A stretch of DNA of 64,000 nt from Blautia glucerasea (GCF_020537505.1 NZ_JAJBMO010000003.1:124001-188000); one strand, 5' to 3'; counted from the first letter of the stretch, positions 28,054 through 38,293 are shown. A program made the numbers and translations. The notes: generated by a model not told the origin, from the letters alone.

Positions 28054-28247
28054 AACGTTACTGTGAAGGACATGACAGTAACAACAAAAGGTCAAAGAGG
28101 ACTGCTGCTTGTCTCGCTGAAAGATTTACAGGAGACCGGGCGGCAGTTTTGCATTAGAGCGTGTTTGAAAATGGCTTTAGCGGTTAATGGGCAGAGAGTG
28201 AACTGCAACCGGAGCCCAAAAGTTATTCTAATGTTAGGAGTGGTTTT

Positions 28248-29798
28248 ATGAAAAAAGTTGTGACCTGCAGTCAGATGAAGCTTCTAGACTATGGTACTAT
28301 TCATAATATGCATGTTCCCTCCCTGGTTCTTATGGAGAGGGCGGCGCTTGCCACGGCAGAAGAAATCCGGAAGTATCTGGAAAAGAAAAACAGTCCTGGA
28401 AACTTAGAAAAAGAGCGGATACTGGCCGTCTGCGGTTCCGGCAATAACGGTGGTGACGGAATTGCCATTGCAAGGCTTCTTCATCTTGCCGGGATTTATT
28501 CCGAAATCTATCTTGCCGGAAATCCGGACAAAATGACCGAAGAAACCAGACACCAGTGGGAAATTGCCAGGAACTATGGCGTTCCCGCAACGAATAACCC
28601 GGTATGGGATGAATATACTGTTATAGTAGACGGAATTTTCGGCGTTGGGCTGTCCAGGGAGATTTCTGGAACTTATAAGGAAATTATCCACTGTATAAAT
28701 CAGAGCAGGGCTTATAAAGTGGCGGTGGATATTCCGTCTGGTATTCACGGAGATACGGGAGCAGTACTTGGAATTGCTTTTCAGGCAGATCTGACGGTGA
28801 CCTTTGCATACCGGAAACGGGGACTGTGCTTTTTTCCTGGCAGAGCATACGCTGGCAGGATCCTGGTGGCGGACATCGGAATCTATGACCGGAATCGTGA
28901 TGGCAGTGGACTTGCAGATCAGGCAGCCTGGCATCTGGAGAAAAGGGATGTGGAAACACTTCCTGCAAGATCTGCCTGGGGAAATAAAGGAACCTTTGGA
29001 AAAGTACTTTTGGTCGCAGGCTCGAAGGGCATGTGTGGGGCAGCTTATTTAAGCGCCAGCGCAGCGCTTCACGGGGGAGCCGGAATGGTCAAGCTCCAGA
29101 CTGTGGAAGAGAACCGGATCCCACTGCAGAGCCTTCTTCCCGAGGCTATGGTGACCTGTGAGTTTGACGAAGCGTCCAATGAGAAAAACTTAAACTGGTG
29201 TGATGTGCTGGTGATCGGACCTGGACTTGGCACCGAACGGGTTGGAAAAGAAAGATTGCTCTGGTTCCTGAAAAACGGGACAAAAGCAGGAAAACCGGTT
29301 ATACTGGATGCAGATGGCCTGAATTTTCTGGCCATGAATCCCCAGTGGTTGGAATATCTGAACCAACAGACCATTCTTACCCCTCACATGGGAGAAATGA
29401 GCCGGCTTACCGGCAGGACAATTTCCGGACTAAAAGCAGATCCAGCGGCCAGTGCCTGGGAGTTCGCTAAGAAAACAGGCTGTGTCTGCGTATTAAAAGA
29501 TGCCTGTACCACTGTGGCAGATGGAGATGGTAGTTTGTACCTGAACCTTTCCGGCAACTGCGGAATGGCAACGGCTGGAAGCGGAGACGTTCTGTCTGGT
29601 ATGATCGCAGCTGTTCTTTGCATGTATTTAAGCAGTACGGAGAACCGGGATATTTCTTATAAAACAGCGCTGGCAGTGTATATTCACGGTCTTTGCGGTG
29701 ATATTGCCAGAGAGAAAAGAGGAACTCACAGTATGACGGCGAAAGATATGATCGAAGCACTTCCGGAAATATTAAAGCTGGCAGAAAATTTAGAATAA
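28248..29798 (+). CDS. nnr: bifunctional NAD(P)H-hydrate epimerase/dehydratase
   Basis: 516 residues, fusing NnrE (YjeF N-terminal domain, about 1-220; GSGNNGGDG, DGIFGVGLSR, DIPSG) and the ADP-dependent dehydratase NnrD (about 230-510; DADGLN, LTPH-GEM-RL, GTAGSGDVL-type block seen as ATAGSGDVLSGM). It repairs hydrated NADH/NADPH. It is followed 17 bases later by alr. The 194 bases before it hold a small GTTACTGT/ACAGTAAC hairpin (28060-28081) and no convincing gene. Confidence 0.94.
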   Translation: MKKVVTCSQMKLLDYGTIHNMHVPSLVLMERAALATAEEIRKYLEKKNSPGNLEKERILAVCGSGNNGGDGIAIARLLHLAGIYSEIYLAGNPDKMTEETRHQWEIARNYGVPATNNPVWDEYTVIVDGIFGVGLSREISGTYKEIIHCINQSRAYKVAVDIPSGIHGDTGAVLGIAFQADLTVTFAYRKRGLCFFPGRAYAGRILVADIGIYDRNRDGSGLADQAAWHLEKRDVETLPARSAWGNKGTFGKVLLVAGSKGMCGAAYLSASAALHGGAGMVKLQTVEENRIPLQSLLPEAMVTCEFDEASNEKNLNWCDVLVIGPGLGTERVGKERLLWFLKNGTKAGKPVILDADGLNFLAMNPQWLEYLNQQTILTPHMGEMSRLTGRTISGLKADPAASAWEFAKKTGCVCVLKDACTTVADGDGSLYLNLSGNCGMATAGSGDVLSGMIAAVLCMYLSSTENRDISYKTALAVYIHGLCGDIAREKRGTHSMTAKDMIEALPEILKLAENLE

Positions 29799-29815
29799 AA
29801 ATCGAGGAAAAAATT

Positions 29816-30982
29816 ATGGAAAAATACAGCAGAATTAAAGCGTTGATTTCTCTTGACGCGGTCCTGTATAATTTTGAACAGATGAAAAAGAGCATAAAAG
29901 AGGGAACAAAGATCATTGCTGTAATCAAAGCAGACGCATACGGACACGGTGCTGTGCCCATTTCCAGGATGCTTGAGGAACTGGATTATGTCTGGGGCTT
30001 TGCCACGGCTACGGCTCAGGAGGCCCTGCAGCTTAGAAGAGCCGGGATCACAAGACCGATCCTGATCCTGGGGCTTGTTTTTGAAGAGTACTATAAAGAA
30101 CTTGTGGAAAATGAGGTGCGCATGGCAGTCTGTGATTATGAGACCGCGAAGAAGTATGATGAGGCCGCTGCCAGGGCAGGCAAAAAGGGCCTGATCCACA
30201 TTGCTGCTGATACAGGTATGACCAGGATCGGATTTAAAGACAGCGAAGAAAGCCTGGAGGATATCCGCAGGATCGCAGCGCTTCCCAATGTGGAGATCGA
30301 AGGCTTGTTTACCCATTTTGCAAGGGCAGATGAATATGACCGGGCTCCGGCTATGGTACAGCTGAAAAGATACCTGGATTTTGCAGAGCTCCTGGAAAAG
30401 AATGGCATCCAGATCCCTCTTCATCACTGTTCCAACAGTGCCGGGATCATCCGCGTACCGGAGGCAAACCTAAACATTGTGCGCGCCGGGATCACCATTT
30501 ATGGAATTTACCCTTCCGAGGAAGTGGAGAGGGATATTGTGAAGCTGCAGCCGGTTATGTCCCTGAAAAGCCATGTTTCCTATGTAAAAGATGTGGAACC
30601 AGGAACGGAAGTCAGCTACGGCGGCACCTACACCACAGACCATGTGACCAGGATGGCGACTATTCCGGTAGGTTATGCAGATGGATACCCCAGAATGCTT
30701 TCCAATAAAGGCTGGGTACTGATCCATGGAAAGAAAGCACCGATCTGCGGAAGAGTCTGCATGGATCAGTTTATGGTGGATGTAACAGAGATCCCGGAGG
30801 TAAAAGCAGGAGATGAGGTGACACTTCTTGGAAAAGATGGGGATGAGGTGATCAGTGCAGATACCCTGGGAGATTTATCCGGACGGTTTTCCTATGAGTT
30901 TGTATGCGATATTAATAAACGTGTACCAAGAATTTATATCAGAGATGGAAAGGAGAGTGGCGAATTGACTCATTTTGAATGA
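29816..30982 (+). CDS. alr: alanine racemase
   Basis: 388 residues, fold-III PLP enzyme. PLP lysine in IKADAYGHGA (about 39) and catalytic tyrosine in VSYGGTYTT (about 264); PVGYADGYPR and GRVCMDQFMVD are also present. It makes D-alanine for peptidoglycan. The order nnr-alr-mazF is a familiar Firmicute arrangement. Confidence 0.96.
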   Translation: MEKYSRIKALISLDAVLYNFEQMKKSIKEGTKIIAVIKADAYGHGAVPISRMLEELDYVWGFATATAQEALQLRRAGITRPILILGLVFEEYYKELVENEVRMAVCDYETAKKYDEAAARAGKKGLIHIAADTGMTRIGFKDSEESLEDIRRIAALPNVEIEGLFTHFARADEYDRAPAMVQLKRYLDFAELLEKNGIQIPLHHCSNSAGIIRVPEANLNIVRAGITIYGIYPSEEVERDIVKLQPVMSLKSHVSYVKDVEPGTEVSYGGTYTTDHVTRMATIPVGYADGYPRMLSNKGWVLIHGKKAPICGRVCMDQFMVDVTEIPEVKAGDEVTLLGKDGDEVISADTLGDLSGRFSYEFVCDINKRVPRIYIRDGKESGELTHFE

Positions 30983-31234
30983 GAACCAGTTCGTTTATGT
31001 TAAAAAAAGCTTTCCACAAAGTGGAGCGTACAGATTTCGGGAAGGACAAAAACCCGTCAGCTGTGATACGCTGACAGCATTTGCAAAAATATCAGACAGG
31101 ATTTTTACAGTAAAGTACCACACATGTATACACATGAAAAAAGTTGGAAATACTTATTTTCAGAAGTGAAAAATGAAGTTGCTGGTCAGAGCCTGAACAG
31201 GAACAAAGTGAAAGCAAAACGGAGTGTGAATTGT

Positions 31235-31585
31235 GTGGTAATTAAAAGAGGGGATATTTTTTATGCGGATCTTCGGCCCGTGGTGGGAAGCGAGCAGGGA
31301 GGCATCCGCCCGGTACTTATTATTCAGAATGATGTAGGAAACAGACACAGTCCAACTGTGATCTGTGCAGCCATCACATCCAAAATGAACAAGGCGAAGC
31401 TGCCAACCCACATTGAGATCGATGCATCTGCTTACGGGATTGAAAAAGATTCTGTAATTTTGTTAGAACAGCTTCGCACCATTGACAAGAGAAGATTAAA
31501 AGATAAGGTATGCCATCTGGACGGCCCTATGCTTGACAAGGTGAATCATGCCCTTGAAATCAGCCTGGAGCTTACATTCTCTTGA
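31235..31585 (+). CDS. mazF: MazF/NdoA-type endoribonuclease toxin
   Basis: 116 residues from the GTG at 31235, the exact length of the Bacillus NdoA/MazF family. Hallmarks: [11 protein letters not shown] at the start, the [17 protein letters not shown] loop with catalytic Arg, [11 protein letters not shown] with catalytic Thr/Ser, and [13 protein letters not shown]. It cuts single-stranded mRNA at short sequences. In-frame codons continue upstream to 31124, but homology stops at the GTG. The gap to alr (30983-31234) has no recognisable ribbon-helix-helix antitoxin, which in Bacillus lies just there; a GTCAGC/GCTGAC hairpin (about 31056-31075) is all I see. Confidence 0.92.
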   Translation: MVIKRGDIFYADLRPVVGSEQGGIRPVLIIQNDVGNRHSPTVICAAITSKMNKAKLPTHIEIDASAYGIEKDSVILLEQLRTIDKRRLKDKVCHLDGPMLDKVNHALEISLELTFS

Positions 31586-31711
31586 CGAAAAGAAACTTTA
31601 GTGATATAGTTGTTAAGTCTCAGCGGCAATTATTGCCGCATTTGCACGTTCGTGCTGCTGTGGAAATTCTGACGGCAGCCCGGCTCTTTAGGAGGAACAA
31701 AGGTTTAATAT

Positions 31712-33067
31712 ATGGAAGCTGGCAGTAGTATGCCCCTGGCGGGCTTTGTTATTTTATTGTTGCTTTTGTGGCTGAACGGTATTTTTTATGGCTTTTCAGC
31801 TGCAGTGCACAATCTGAGCGGGAACGAAGTGGAGAAGCGGGCCCAGGAAGGAGATAAGAAAGCAATCTATCTGTTATCTCTGATCAACAATCATGTTTCA
31901 TTTGTCAATGCGATTCCGCTGATTGTTATGGCTTCCGGAGTCAGCTTCGGAGCATTTATCGTTCCATGGGCTACCGAGACCTTTCATCCCTACATAAAGC
32001 ATTTGGTGGCTTTGATCCTGGTGCTTGCGCTGGTGATCATTCTGCTTGCGTCTCTTGGTATTCTTACGTTCAGGAGGATCGGAACCTATCACCCGGAGAA
32101 ATATGCATACCGGTATATGAAGGTTGTGGGAACTTTTACCAGGATTCTGTATCCCTTTACCATGTGTGTTACCTTTATCGCCAAGCTGGCGGCAAGACCT
32201 TTTGGTGTTACCTTTAACCAGGCGGAGGATCCGGTGACAGAAGAAGAGATCATTTCCATTGTAGATGAAGCCCACGAGCAGGGTGTGATCGAAGAAAATG
32301 AAGCCGAAATGATCCAGAACATTATGGAGTTCACGGACACAGAAGCCAAGGACATTATGACTCACCGCAAGAATGTGATCGCATTCGACGAGGAGGACAA
32401 TCTTCAGACCATTGTGGATACCATGCTGGAGGAGGGGAATTCCCGCTATCCGGTGTATCGGGAGACCATTGATAATATAGTGGGGATCATCCACTATAAG
32501 GATGCCTTGAAATTCCTTACCAGAAATTCCTGGGCGAAGTTCAAGCCCCTTAAGGATCTGCCTGGATTGATCCGGGAAGCCTCATTTATCCCAGAGACAA
32601 GAGGAATCAGCGATCTTTTCAAATCCATGCAGATGAAGAAAATACATATGGCTGTGGTGGTTGATGAATATGGCCAGACTTCAGGAATTGTTTCCATGGA
32701 GGACATACTGGAGGAAATCGTAGGCGATATTCTGGATGAATACGATGAAGATGACAGCACCTTCCGTACCCAGAAGGACAACAGTGTGATCATTGATGCA
32801 CTGGCGTATCTGGAGGATGTATCGGAGGAGCTTGACATTGATTTCGGTAAAGTGGAATTTGAGACCTTAAACGGTTATCTGACCAATCTTCTTGGACACA
32901 TTCCTACGGAAGATGATCTGGATAAAGAAATAGTTGTAAACGGCTATCGTTTCAGAATTCTTTCTCTTGGCAATAAAACCATCGGAAAGGTACGGGCCGA
33001 AAAGATAAAAAAAGAACCAAAAGGAGAGGAAAAGAAATGTCAGGACATTCAAAATTCGCAAACATAA
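31712..33067 (+). CDS. HlyC/CorC (CNNM)-type membrane protein with CBS pair
   Basis: 451 residues: DUF21 membrane domain with four helices (about 1-180), a tandem CBS pair (about 210-335; DIMTHRKNV marks its start), and a C-terminal CorC/HlyC domain (about 350-430). The family transports Mg2+/Co2+ or related divalent ions, often called hemolysins. Its 3' end overlaps yebC by 31 bases. Confidence 0.9.
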   Translation: MEAGSSMPLAGFVILLLLLWLNGIFYGFSAAVHNLSGNEVEKRAQEGDKKAIYLLSLINNHVSFVNAIPLIVMASGVSFGAFIVPWATETFHPYIKHLVALILVLALVIILLASLGILTFRRIGTYHPEKYAYRYMKVVGTFTRILYPFTMCVTFIAKLAARPFGVTFNQAEDPVTEEEIISIVDEAHEQGVIEENEAEMIQNIMEFTDTEAKDIMTHRKNVIAFDEEDNLQTIVDTMLEEGNSRYPVYRETIDNIVGIIHYKDALKFLTRNSWAKFKPLKDLPGLIREASFIPETRGISDLFKSMQMKKIHMAVVVDEYGQTSGIVSMEDILEEIVGDILDEYDEDDSTFRTQKDNSVIIDALAYLEDVSEELDIDFGKVEFETLNGYLTNLLGHIPTEDDLDKEIVVNGYRFRILSLGNKTIGKVRAEKIKKEPKGEEKKCQDIQNSQT

Positions 33068-33765
33068 AGCACAAGAAAGAAAAAAACGACGCTAAAAAAG
33101 GTAAGATCTTTACCATCATTGGCCGTGAGATCGTAATGGCTGTTAAGGCTGGCGGTCCAGACCCGAACAACAACGGTAAGCTTCGTGACGTTATCGCCAA
33201 AGCGAAAGCAAACAACATGCCAAACGATACCATCGAGCGTGGTATTAAGAAGGCAGCAGGCGCTGATTCTGCTGACAGCTATGAGAAGGCTGTATATGAA
33301 GGATATGGCCCGAACGGTGTTGCCATCATCGTCGAGACTCTGACTGACAACAAGAACCGTACAGCCAGCAACGTAAGAAATGCTTTCACAAAGGGTAACG
33401 GAAGTATTGGAACACAGGGATGCGTATCCTACATGTTCGACCAGAAAGGCCAGATCATCATCGACAAGGAAGAGTGTGAGATGGATGCTGACGACCTGAT
33501 GATGACTGCTCTTGACGCAGGTGCTGAGGATTTCAACGAGGAAGAGGACAGCTATGAGGTTCTTACAAACCCGGATGATTTCAGCGCAGTACGTGAAGCT
33601 CTTGAGGCTGCAGGTGTTCCGCTCCTTGATGCACAGGTTGCCATGATTCCGCAGACCACTGTAGAGCTGACTGATGAGAAGTCTCTTAAGGATATCCAGA
33701 GAATCCTTGACCTTCTGGATGACGATGATGATGTAACAGATGTATGGCATAACTGGGACGAATAA
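33037..33765 (+). CDS. YebC/PmpR-family protein
   Basis: 242 residues, full length, with the family start [13 protein letters not shown], the [16 protein letters not shown] segment and a C-terminal acidic tail (LDDDDDV). Members are DNA-binding regulators or, as shown for some, translation factors that relieve ribosome stalling. AAAGGAGAGG before the ATG lies inside the upstream gene, so the two are coupled. Confidence 0.95.
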   Translation: MSGHSKFANIKHKKEKNDAKKGKIFTIIGREIVMAVKAGGPDPNNNGKLRDVIAKAKANNMPNDTIERGIKKAAGADSADSYEKAVYEGYGPNGVAIIVETLTDNKNRTASNVRNAFTKGNGSIGTQGCVSYMFDQKGQIIIDKEECEMDADDLMMTALDAGAEDFNEEEDSYEVLTNPDDFSAVREALEAAGVPLLDAQVAMIPQTTVELTDEKSLKDIQRILDLLDDDDDVTDVWHNWDE

Positions 33766-33817
33766 TTTTTTACCTGCCTGAAACCTGTAGAGAATAATTT
33801 TATTAGATTTGCAGATA

Positions 33818-33849
33818 ATACCTCCATACGATTGTGTGGAGGTATTTTT
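33818..33849 (+). terminator. terminator hairpin that contains the next gene's ribosome site
   Basis: ATACCTCCATAC (33818-33829) pairs perfectly with GTGTGGAGGTAT (33834-33845) over 12 bp with a GATT loop, followed by five T and then the ATG at 33850. The GGAGG of the ClpP-like gene lies in the 3' arm. Confidence 0.8.
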
Positions 33850-34611
33850 ATGCAGAAAATAGAAAAAAAAACAGATAATGACTCAATTAGGGAAAATCAG
33901 ACAGAAAGCGGAAAAAAAGAAGCTTTGGAAAAAGAAGAACAGCAAAATAAGCAGATTCTCGATATGGGGCAGATTACTTTAAATGAGAATGCCAATAAAT
34001 ATAAGGTGGAGCTTCTGACCATCATAGGCGAAGTGGAAGGCCACGAGTCTGCGCCATCCAACAGTAAGACTACAAAGTATGAGCATGTTCTGCCCAGGCT
34101 AGCCACGATCGAAGACGACGAATCTGTGGACGGGCTTCTGGTTTTGTTAAACACAGTGGGTGGCGATGTGGAAGCCGGCCTTGCCATTGCAGAGATGATC
34201 GCGTCTTTGAGCGTGCCAACTGTTTCCCTGGTCCTTGGCGGCGGTCATTCCATTGGTGTTCCCATGGCTGTTTCCGCAGACTATTCCTTTGTTGTCCCAA
34301 GCGCCACCATGGTGATTCACCCAGTGCGCACAAACGGCATGTTTATCGGAGTTGCCCAGTCCTACCGCAACATGGAGAAGATCCAGGACCGGATCACTAC
34401 CTTCATTTCCAACCATTCCCATACTTCCCAGGAACGGCTGGAAGAACTGATGCTGGATACCACACAGCTGGTAAAGGATGTGGGAACCCTGTTAGAAGGC
34501 CCGGAAGCTGTAAGGGAAGGATTGATCGATGAAGTGGGCGGAATGAAGGAAGCCCTTGGAAAATTATATGAATTGATCGGCGAAGAGAAAAGCAAAACCA
34601 CTGAAAAATAA
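33850..34611 (+). CDS. ClpP-like serine protease (TepA-like)
   Basis: 253 residues: a charged N-terminal region (about 1-40), then a ClpP/crotonase-fold domain. The nucleophile is the Ser of GGGHSIGVP and the His lies in MVIHPVRTNG, matching the TepA/translocation-enhancing branch, not housekeeping ClpP. The loop LLNTVGGDVEAGLAIAEM is typical. No signal peptide. The start at 33850 follows GGAGG, which is locked in the hairpin described at 33818. Confidence 0.88.
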   Translation: MQKIEKKTDNDSIRENQTESGKKEALEKEEQQNKQILDMGQITLNENANKYKVELLTIIGEVEGHESAPSNSKTTKYEHVLPRLATIEDDESVDGLLVLLNTVGGDVEAGLAIAEMIASLSVPTVSLVLGGGHSIGVPMAVSADYSFVVPSATMVIHPVRTNGMFIGVAQSYRNMEKIQDRITTFISNHSHTSQERLEELMLDTTQLVKDVGTLLEGPEAVREGLIDEVGGMKEALGKLYELIGEEKSKTTEK

Positions 34612-34660
34612 TAATTTATACATTTTTTGGAAAAATATAAGAAAAACAGGAGAATTTCAT

Positions 34661-34689
34661 TTTACTAACCCACTTTTTTGTGCTATAGT
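34661..34689 (+). promoter_or_regulatory. promoter before nfnAB
   Basis: TTTACT (34661-34666), 17-base spacer, TATAGT (34684-34689). A TGTCC/GGACA hairpin lies in the leader at about 34712-34729. Confidence 0.5.
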
Positions 34690-34809
34690 GTTATAGGATA
34701 TGACCGACACAAGTGTCCATACAGCGGACATATACATGAAGTGACGGTTAAATATAGGCCGCTGCCCGTGGAGTGAGCAGTGACAAATATAGTACTTCAG
34801 GAGGGAACT

Positions 34810-35697
34810 ATGTATAAGATACTCAACGCAGAGAAACTTTCTGCAAATGTTTTTCTTATGGATGTGGAAGCTCCTCGTGTGGCTAAGCATTGTCTGCCTG
34901 GCCAGTTCGTCATCGTAAAGATGGACGAAGTAGGAGAGAGAATTCCGCTTACAATCTGCGATTATGATGCAGAGAAAGGTACTGTAACAATCGTTTTCCA
35001 GCCGGCTGGTGCTTCTACAACCAAGATGTCCGAGCTGAAAGCAGGCGATTATTTCGAAGACTTCGTTGGACCGCTGGGACAGCCATCTGAGCTTTGCCAC
35101 GAGGACATTGAAGAGCTTAAGAAGAAAAAAATTGTTTTCGTAGCAGGTGGTGTTGGAACAGCTCCTGTATATCCTCAGGTAAAATGGCTTCATGAGCACG
35201 GCATTACTGCTGATGCAATCGTTGGTGCCAAGACAAAGGATCTCCTTATTCTTGAGGACAAGATGAAAGAAGTATGTAATCTGTATGTTACTACAGATGA
35301 TGGTTCTTATGTACGTAAAGGTATGGGTACAGACGTACTTCGTGACCTTGTACAGAACCAGGGCAAAGAGTATGATCTCTGCGTTGCAATCGGACCTATG
35401 ATCATGATGAAATTTGTCTGCCTGTTAACAAAAGAACTGAACATTCCTACAGTTGTCAGCATGAACCCGATCATGGTAGACGGAACCGGTATGTGCGGTG
35501 CCTGTCGTTTGATGGTTGGCGGCGAAGTTAAATTTGCCTGCGTTGATGGACCGGAATTTGATGGACATAAAGTTGACTTCGATCTTGCCATGAAGAGACA
35601 GCAGATGTATAAGACCGAAGAGGGACGTGCTCTTCTGAAGCTTCAGGAAGGCGATACCCATCACGGCGGATGCGGACAGTGTGGAGGTGACAAATAA
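34810..35697 (+). CDS. nfnA: NADH-dependent ferredoxin:NADP+ oxidoreductase subunit A
   Basis: 295 residues of the dihydroorotate dehydrogenase electron-transfer/FNR family: FAD-binding barrel (RIPLTICD), NAD-binding FVAGGVGTAPVYPQ, and a [2Fe-2S]-type cysteine cluster GMCGACRLMVGGEVKFAC. A C-terminal tail HHGGCGQCGG adds further possible ligands. With the next gene (1-base overlap) it forms the NfnAB/SudBA-like flavin complex that couples NADH, NADPH and ferredoxin. Start at 34810 after CAGGAGGG. Confidence 0.88.
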   Translation: MYKILNAEKLSANVFLMDVEAPRVAKHCLPGQFVIVKMDEVGERIPLTICDYDAEKGTVTIVFQPAGASTTKMSELKAGDYFEDFVGPLGQPSELCHEDIEELKKKKIVFVAGGVGTAPVYPQVKWLHEHGITADAIVGAKTKDLLILEDKMKEVCNLYVTTDDGSYVRKGMGTDVLRDLVQNQGKEYDLCVAIGPMIMMKFVCLLTKELNIPTVVSMNPIMVDGTGMCGACRLMVGGEVKFACVDGPEFDGHKVDFDLAMKRQQMYKTEEGRALLKLQEGDTHHGGCGQCGGDK

Positions 35698-37094
35698 TGG
35701 CAGATGTATTAAAGAAGGTACCAGTCAGAGAGCAGGCTCCTAAGGTACGTGCGACTAACTTTGAAGAGGTTTGCCTTGGTTATAATAAAGAAGAGGCAAT
35801 GGAAGAAGCAAACCGTTGTCTTGGCTGTAAGAAAGCAAAATGTATGGAAGGATGCCCGGTATCTATCAATATCCCAGGCTTCGTTCATGAAGTAAAAGAA
35901 GGAAACTTTGAGAAAGCTTACCAGATCATCGGCGAGTCCAGTGCTCTTCCGGCTGTCTGCGGACGTGTATGTCCTCAGGAGACACAGTGCGAGGGTAAAT
36001 GTATCCGCGGTATGAAAGGTGAGGCTGTTTCTATCGGTAAACTGGAGCGTTTCGTTGCTGACTGGGCTAAGGAGAATGGTATCAAACCAGTTCCGGCTGC
36101 ACAGAAGAACGGACACAAGGTTGCAGTTATCGGTTCCGGTCCTTCCGGGCTTACCTGTGCCGGAGACCTTGCAAAGATGGGTTACGATGTAACAATCTTC
36201 GAGGCTCTTCACAAAGCAGGCGGTGTTCTTGTTTATGGTATTCCGGAATTCCGTCTTCCAAAAGACAAAGTAGTTGCTGCAGAGGTTGAGAATGTAAAAT
36301 CTCTCGGCGTTAAGATCGAGACCAACGTTATCATTGGTAAATCTGTAACAATCGACGAGCTCCTGAAGGATGAGGGCTTCGAGGCTGTATTTATCGGATC
36401 CGGTGCCGGACTTCCTATGTTCATGGGAATCCCGGGAGAGCAGGCAAACGGCGTATTCTCCGCAAACGAGTACCTGACACGTAACAACCTTATGAAAGCA
36501 TTCCGCGAGGATTATGATACCCCGATCGCACACGGCAAGAAAGTTGCTGTTGTAGGTGGTGGTAACGTTGCCATGGACGCTGCAAGAACTGCACTTCGTC
36601 TTGGAGCAGAGGTACATATCATCTATCGTCGTTCTGAGGCAGAGCTTCCTGCACGTAAAGAGGAAGTTCATCACGCTAAAGAAGAGGGCGTACAGTTTGA
36701 TCTTCTCTGCAATCCGGTTGAGATCCTTACAGATGACAAAGACTGGGTAACCGGTATCAAATGTATCCGTATGGAGCTTGGCGAGCCGGATGCTTCCGGA
36801 AGAAGACGTCCTGTTGAGATTCCTGGTTCTGAGTTTACCATCGACGTTGATACTGTTATCATGTCCCTTGGTACAAGCCCGAACCCGCTGATCTCTTCCA
36901 CAACCATCGGTCTTGATGTAAATAAGAGAAAATGTATCATCGCTGACGAAGAGTTTGGTAAGACCTCCAAAGAGGGTGTATATGCTGGTGGAGATGCTGT
37001 TACAGGTGCGGCAACTGTTATCCTTGCTATGGGAGCAGGTAAAGCAGGCGCCCGCGGTATCGATGAGTATATTAAGAGCAAATACGCAAAATAA
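35697..37094 (+). CDS. nfnB: NfnB / glutamate-synthase-small-subunit-like oxidoreductase
   Basis: 465 residues: N-terminal Cys-rich [4Fe-4S] domain (CLGCKKAKCMEGCPV, CGRVCPQETQCEGKC), then FAD-binding GSGPSGLTCAGDLAK and NADP-binding GGGNVAMDAARTALRLG, closing with YAGGDAVTGAATVI. That is the GltD-like fold of NfnB. The pairing with NfnA, and absence of a glutamate synthase large subunit, favours NfnB over GltD. Confidence 0.9.
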   Translation: MADVLKKVPVREQAPKVRATNFEEVCLGYNKEEAMEEANRCLGCKKAKCMEGCPVSINIPGFVHEVKEGNFEKAYQIIGESSALPAVCGRVCPQETQCEGKCIRGMKGEAVSIGKLERFVADWAKENGIKPVPAAQKNGHKVAVIGSGPSGLTCAGDLAKMGYDVTIFEALHKAGGVLVYGIPEFRLPKDKVVAAEVENVKSLGVKIETNVIIGKSVTIDELLKDEGFEAVFIGSGAGLPMFMGIPGEQANGVFSANEYLTRNNLMKAFREDYDTPIAHGKKVAVVGGGNVAMDAARTALRLGAEVHIIYRRSEAELPARKEEVHHAKEEGVQFDLLCNPVEILTDDKDWVTGIKCIRMELGEPDASGRRRPVEIPGSEFTIDVDTVIMSLGTSPNPLISSTTIGLDVNKRKCIIADEEFGKTSKEGVYAGGDAVTGAATVILAMGAGKAGARGIDEYIKSKYAK

Positions 37095-37134
37095 TAAAAA
37101 TCTGTTTTACGAAAAAGTAAGATAGAATGTGTTT

Positions 37135-37178
37135 CCCCGTCTGGGATTTCCGATTTGAAATCCTGGACGGGGATTTTT
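37135..37178 (+). terminator. nfnAB terminator
   Basis: CCCCGTCTGGGATTT pairs with AAATCCTGGACGGGG, then five T. Confidence 0.88.
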
Positions 37179-37197
37179 ATATGGCAGGAAAAAATTT

Positions 37198-37270
37198 GGC
37201 GCGAAATCATGCGAAAGCATGATTTCTGTGCATCGCGGAGCGTGTTACTGGTCAAAGAGTGAACAGTAAC
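37198..37270 (+). mobile_element. element family A, right half
   Basis: GCGCGAAATCATGCGAAAGC and the following bases to GTGAACAGTAAC match the right half of 54048-54190. The left half and any target duplication are absent; the break lies 20 bases after the nfnAB terminator. Confidence 0.8.
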
Positions 37271-37399
37271 TGGCGAAGATCACAGGGAAACAGTCGTTCG
37301 AATAAAAGTTGTATCTTATCCTGTTTTATGATATAATGGATTCGCTTGGTGGGCTTTTGCAGTCTGCCTTACCCAAAAAAAGAAAAGGAAATATTTATT

Positions 37400-38275
37400 A
37401 TGTCAGTTTTACAGGCAATCTTATTGGGAATTGTTCAGGGAATCACGGAGTTTCTTCCTGTGAGCAGTTTCGGACATCTGGCAGCGATAGAGAATGCAAT
37501 GGGAATCACCCGCAATACGGCAGTTCTTTTCGAAGTGCTTCTTCATGTAGGTACATTGGTGGCCATTTTCTTTGCATTCTGGAATGATATCCGCAGAATC
37601 GGAGAGGAACTTCTTGGCATGATCATGGATCTGGTCGGCAATGCGAATATTTATTTCCATAATCGCAGGACAGGAGAGAACCTTCATTATGCCAGAGTGG
37701 TACATGGTACCTATCGTAAATTTACGGCGATTATGGCAGTTTCGTTTGTTCCTACTGCAATGCTTGGATATATTTGCAGAAGACTTGTGACCAGGGCAGC
37801 TATTTCACCGCTGCTTCCAGGAGCGTGTATTCTTGTGACTGGAGTGTTCCTTCTGGTGACAGATCTTAGCAATATTGGCGGGATCAAGACACCGAAAGAT
37901 GTTACATATGACAATGCCATGTGGGTTGGAATTTGTCAGGGAATTTCTGTATTTCCAGGAATCTCCAGATGTGGAATGACCATCTGTGCCGGGCTTTTAT
38001 GTGGCTTCAGCAGGAAATTTGCAGTGAAATATTCTTATCTGATCAGTATTCCTGCAATTCTGGGATCACTGTTTCTGGAGGTCCCGCAGTTTACCACACC
38101 GAAGATGACCGTGTCTCTTGGTTTTACTTATATTCTTGGAATGATCGTAGCAGGAGTAGTTGGATACTTTATGATCCGTTTCCTTCTTCAGATCGTACAG
38201 CATGCGAAACTGCGCTATTTCGCATTTTATTGCTTTGTGGCAGGAGCCATAGCGCTTATTAGTAATTTTGCCTGA
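37400..38275 (+). CDS. uppP: undecaprenyl-diphosphatase
   Basis: 291 residues, BacA/UppP family, about eight membrane segments. Motifs: GIVQGITEFLPVSSFGH (E-x-x-x-E and SxxxH type) and FPGISRCGMT, the usual PGxSRSxxT with Cys for the second Ser. It recycles undecaprenyl diphosphate, the wall lipid carrier. The ATG at 37400 has AAAGGAAA before it; the longer frame from 37346 reads through the leader. Confidence 0.93.
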   Translation: MSVLQAILLGIVQGITEFLPVSSFGHLAAIENAMGITRNTAVLFEVLLHVGTLVAIFFAFWNDIRRIGEELLGMIMDLVGNANIYFHNRRTGENLHYARVVHGTYRKFTAIMAVSFVPTAMLGYICRRLVTRAAISPLLPGACILVTGVFLLVTDLSNIGGIKTPKDVTYDNAMWVGICQGISVFPGISRCGMTICAGLLCGFSRKFAVKYSYLISIPAILGSLFLEVPQFTTPKMTVSLGFTYILGMIVAGVVGYFMIRFLLQIVQHAKLRYFAFYCFVAGAIALISNFA

Positions 38276-38293
38276 TGAAGGGGGAGCTTTTAA

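Noticed and set aside
28063..28251. 62-codon open frame between rex and nnr
   Set aside because: No ribosome site, no recognisable protein; the start lies in a GTTACTGT/ACAGTAAC hairpin.
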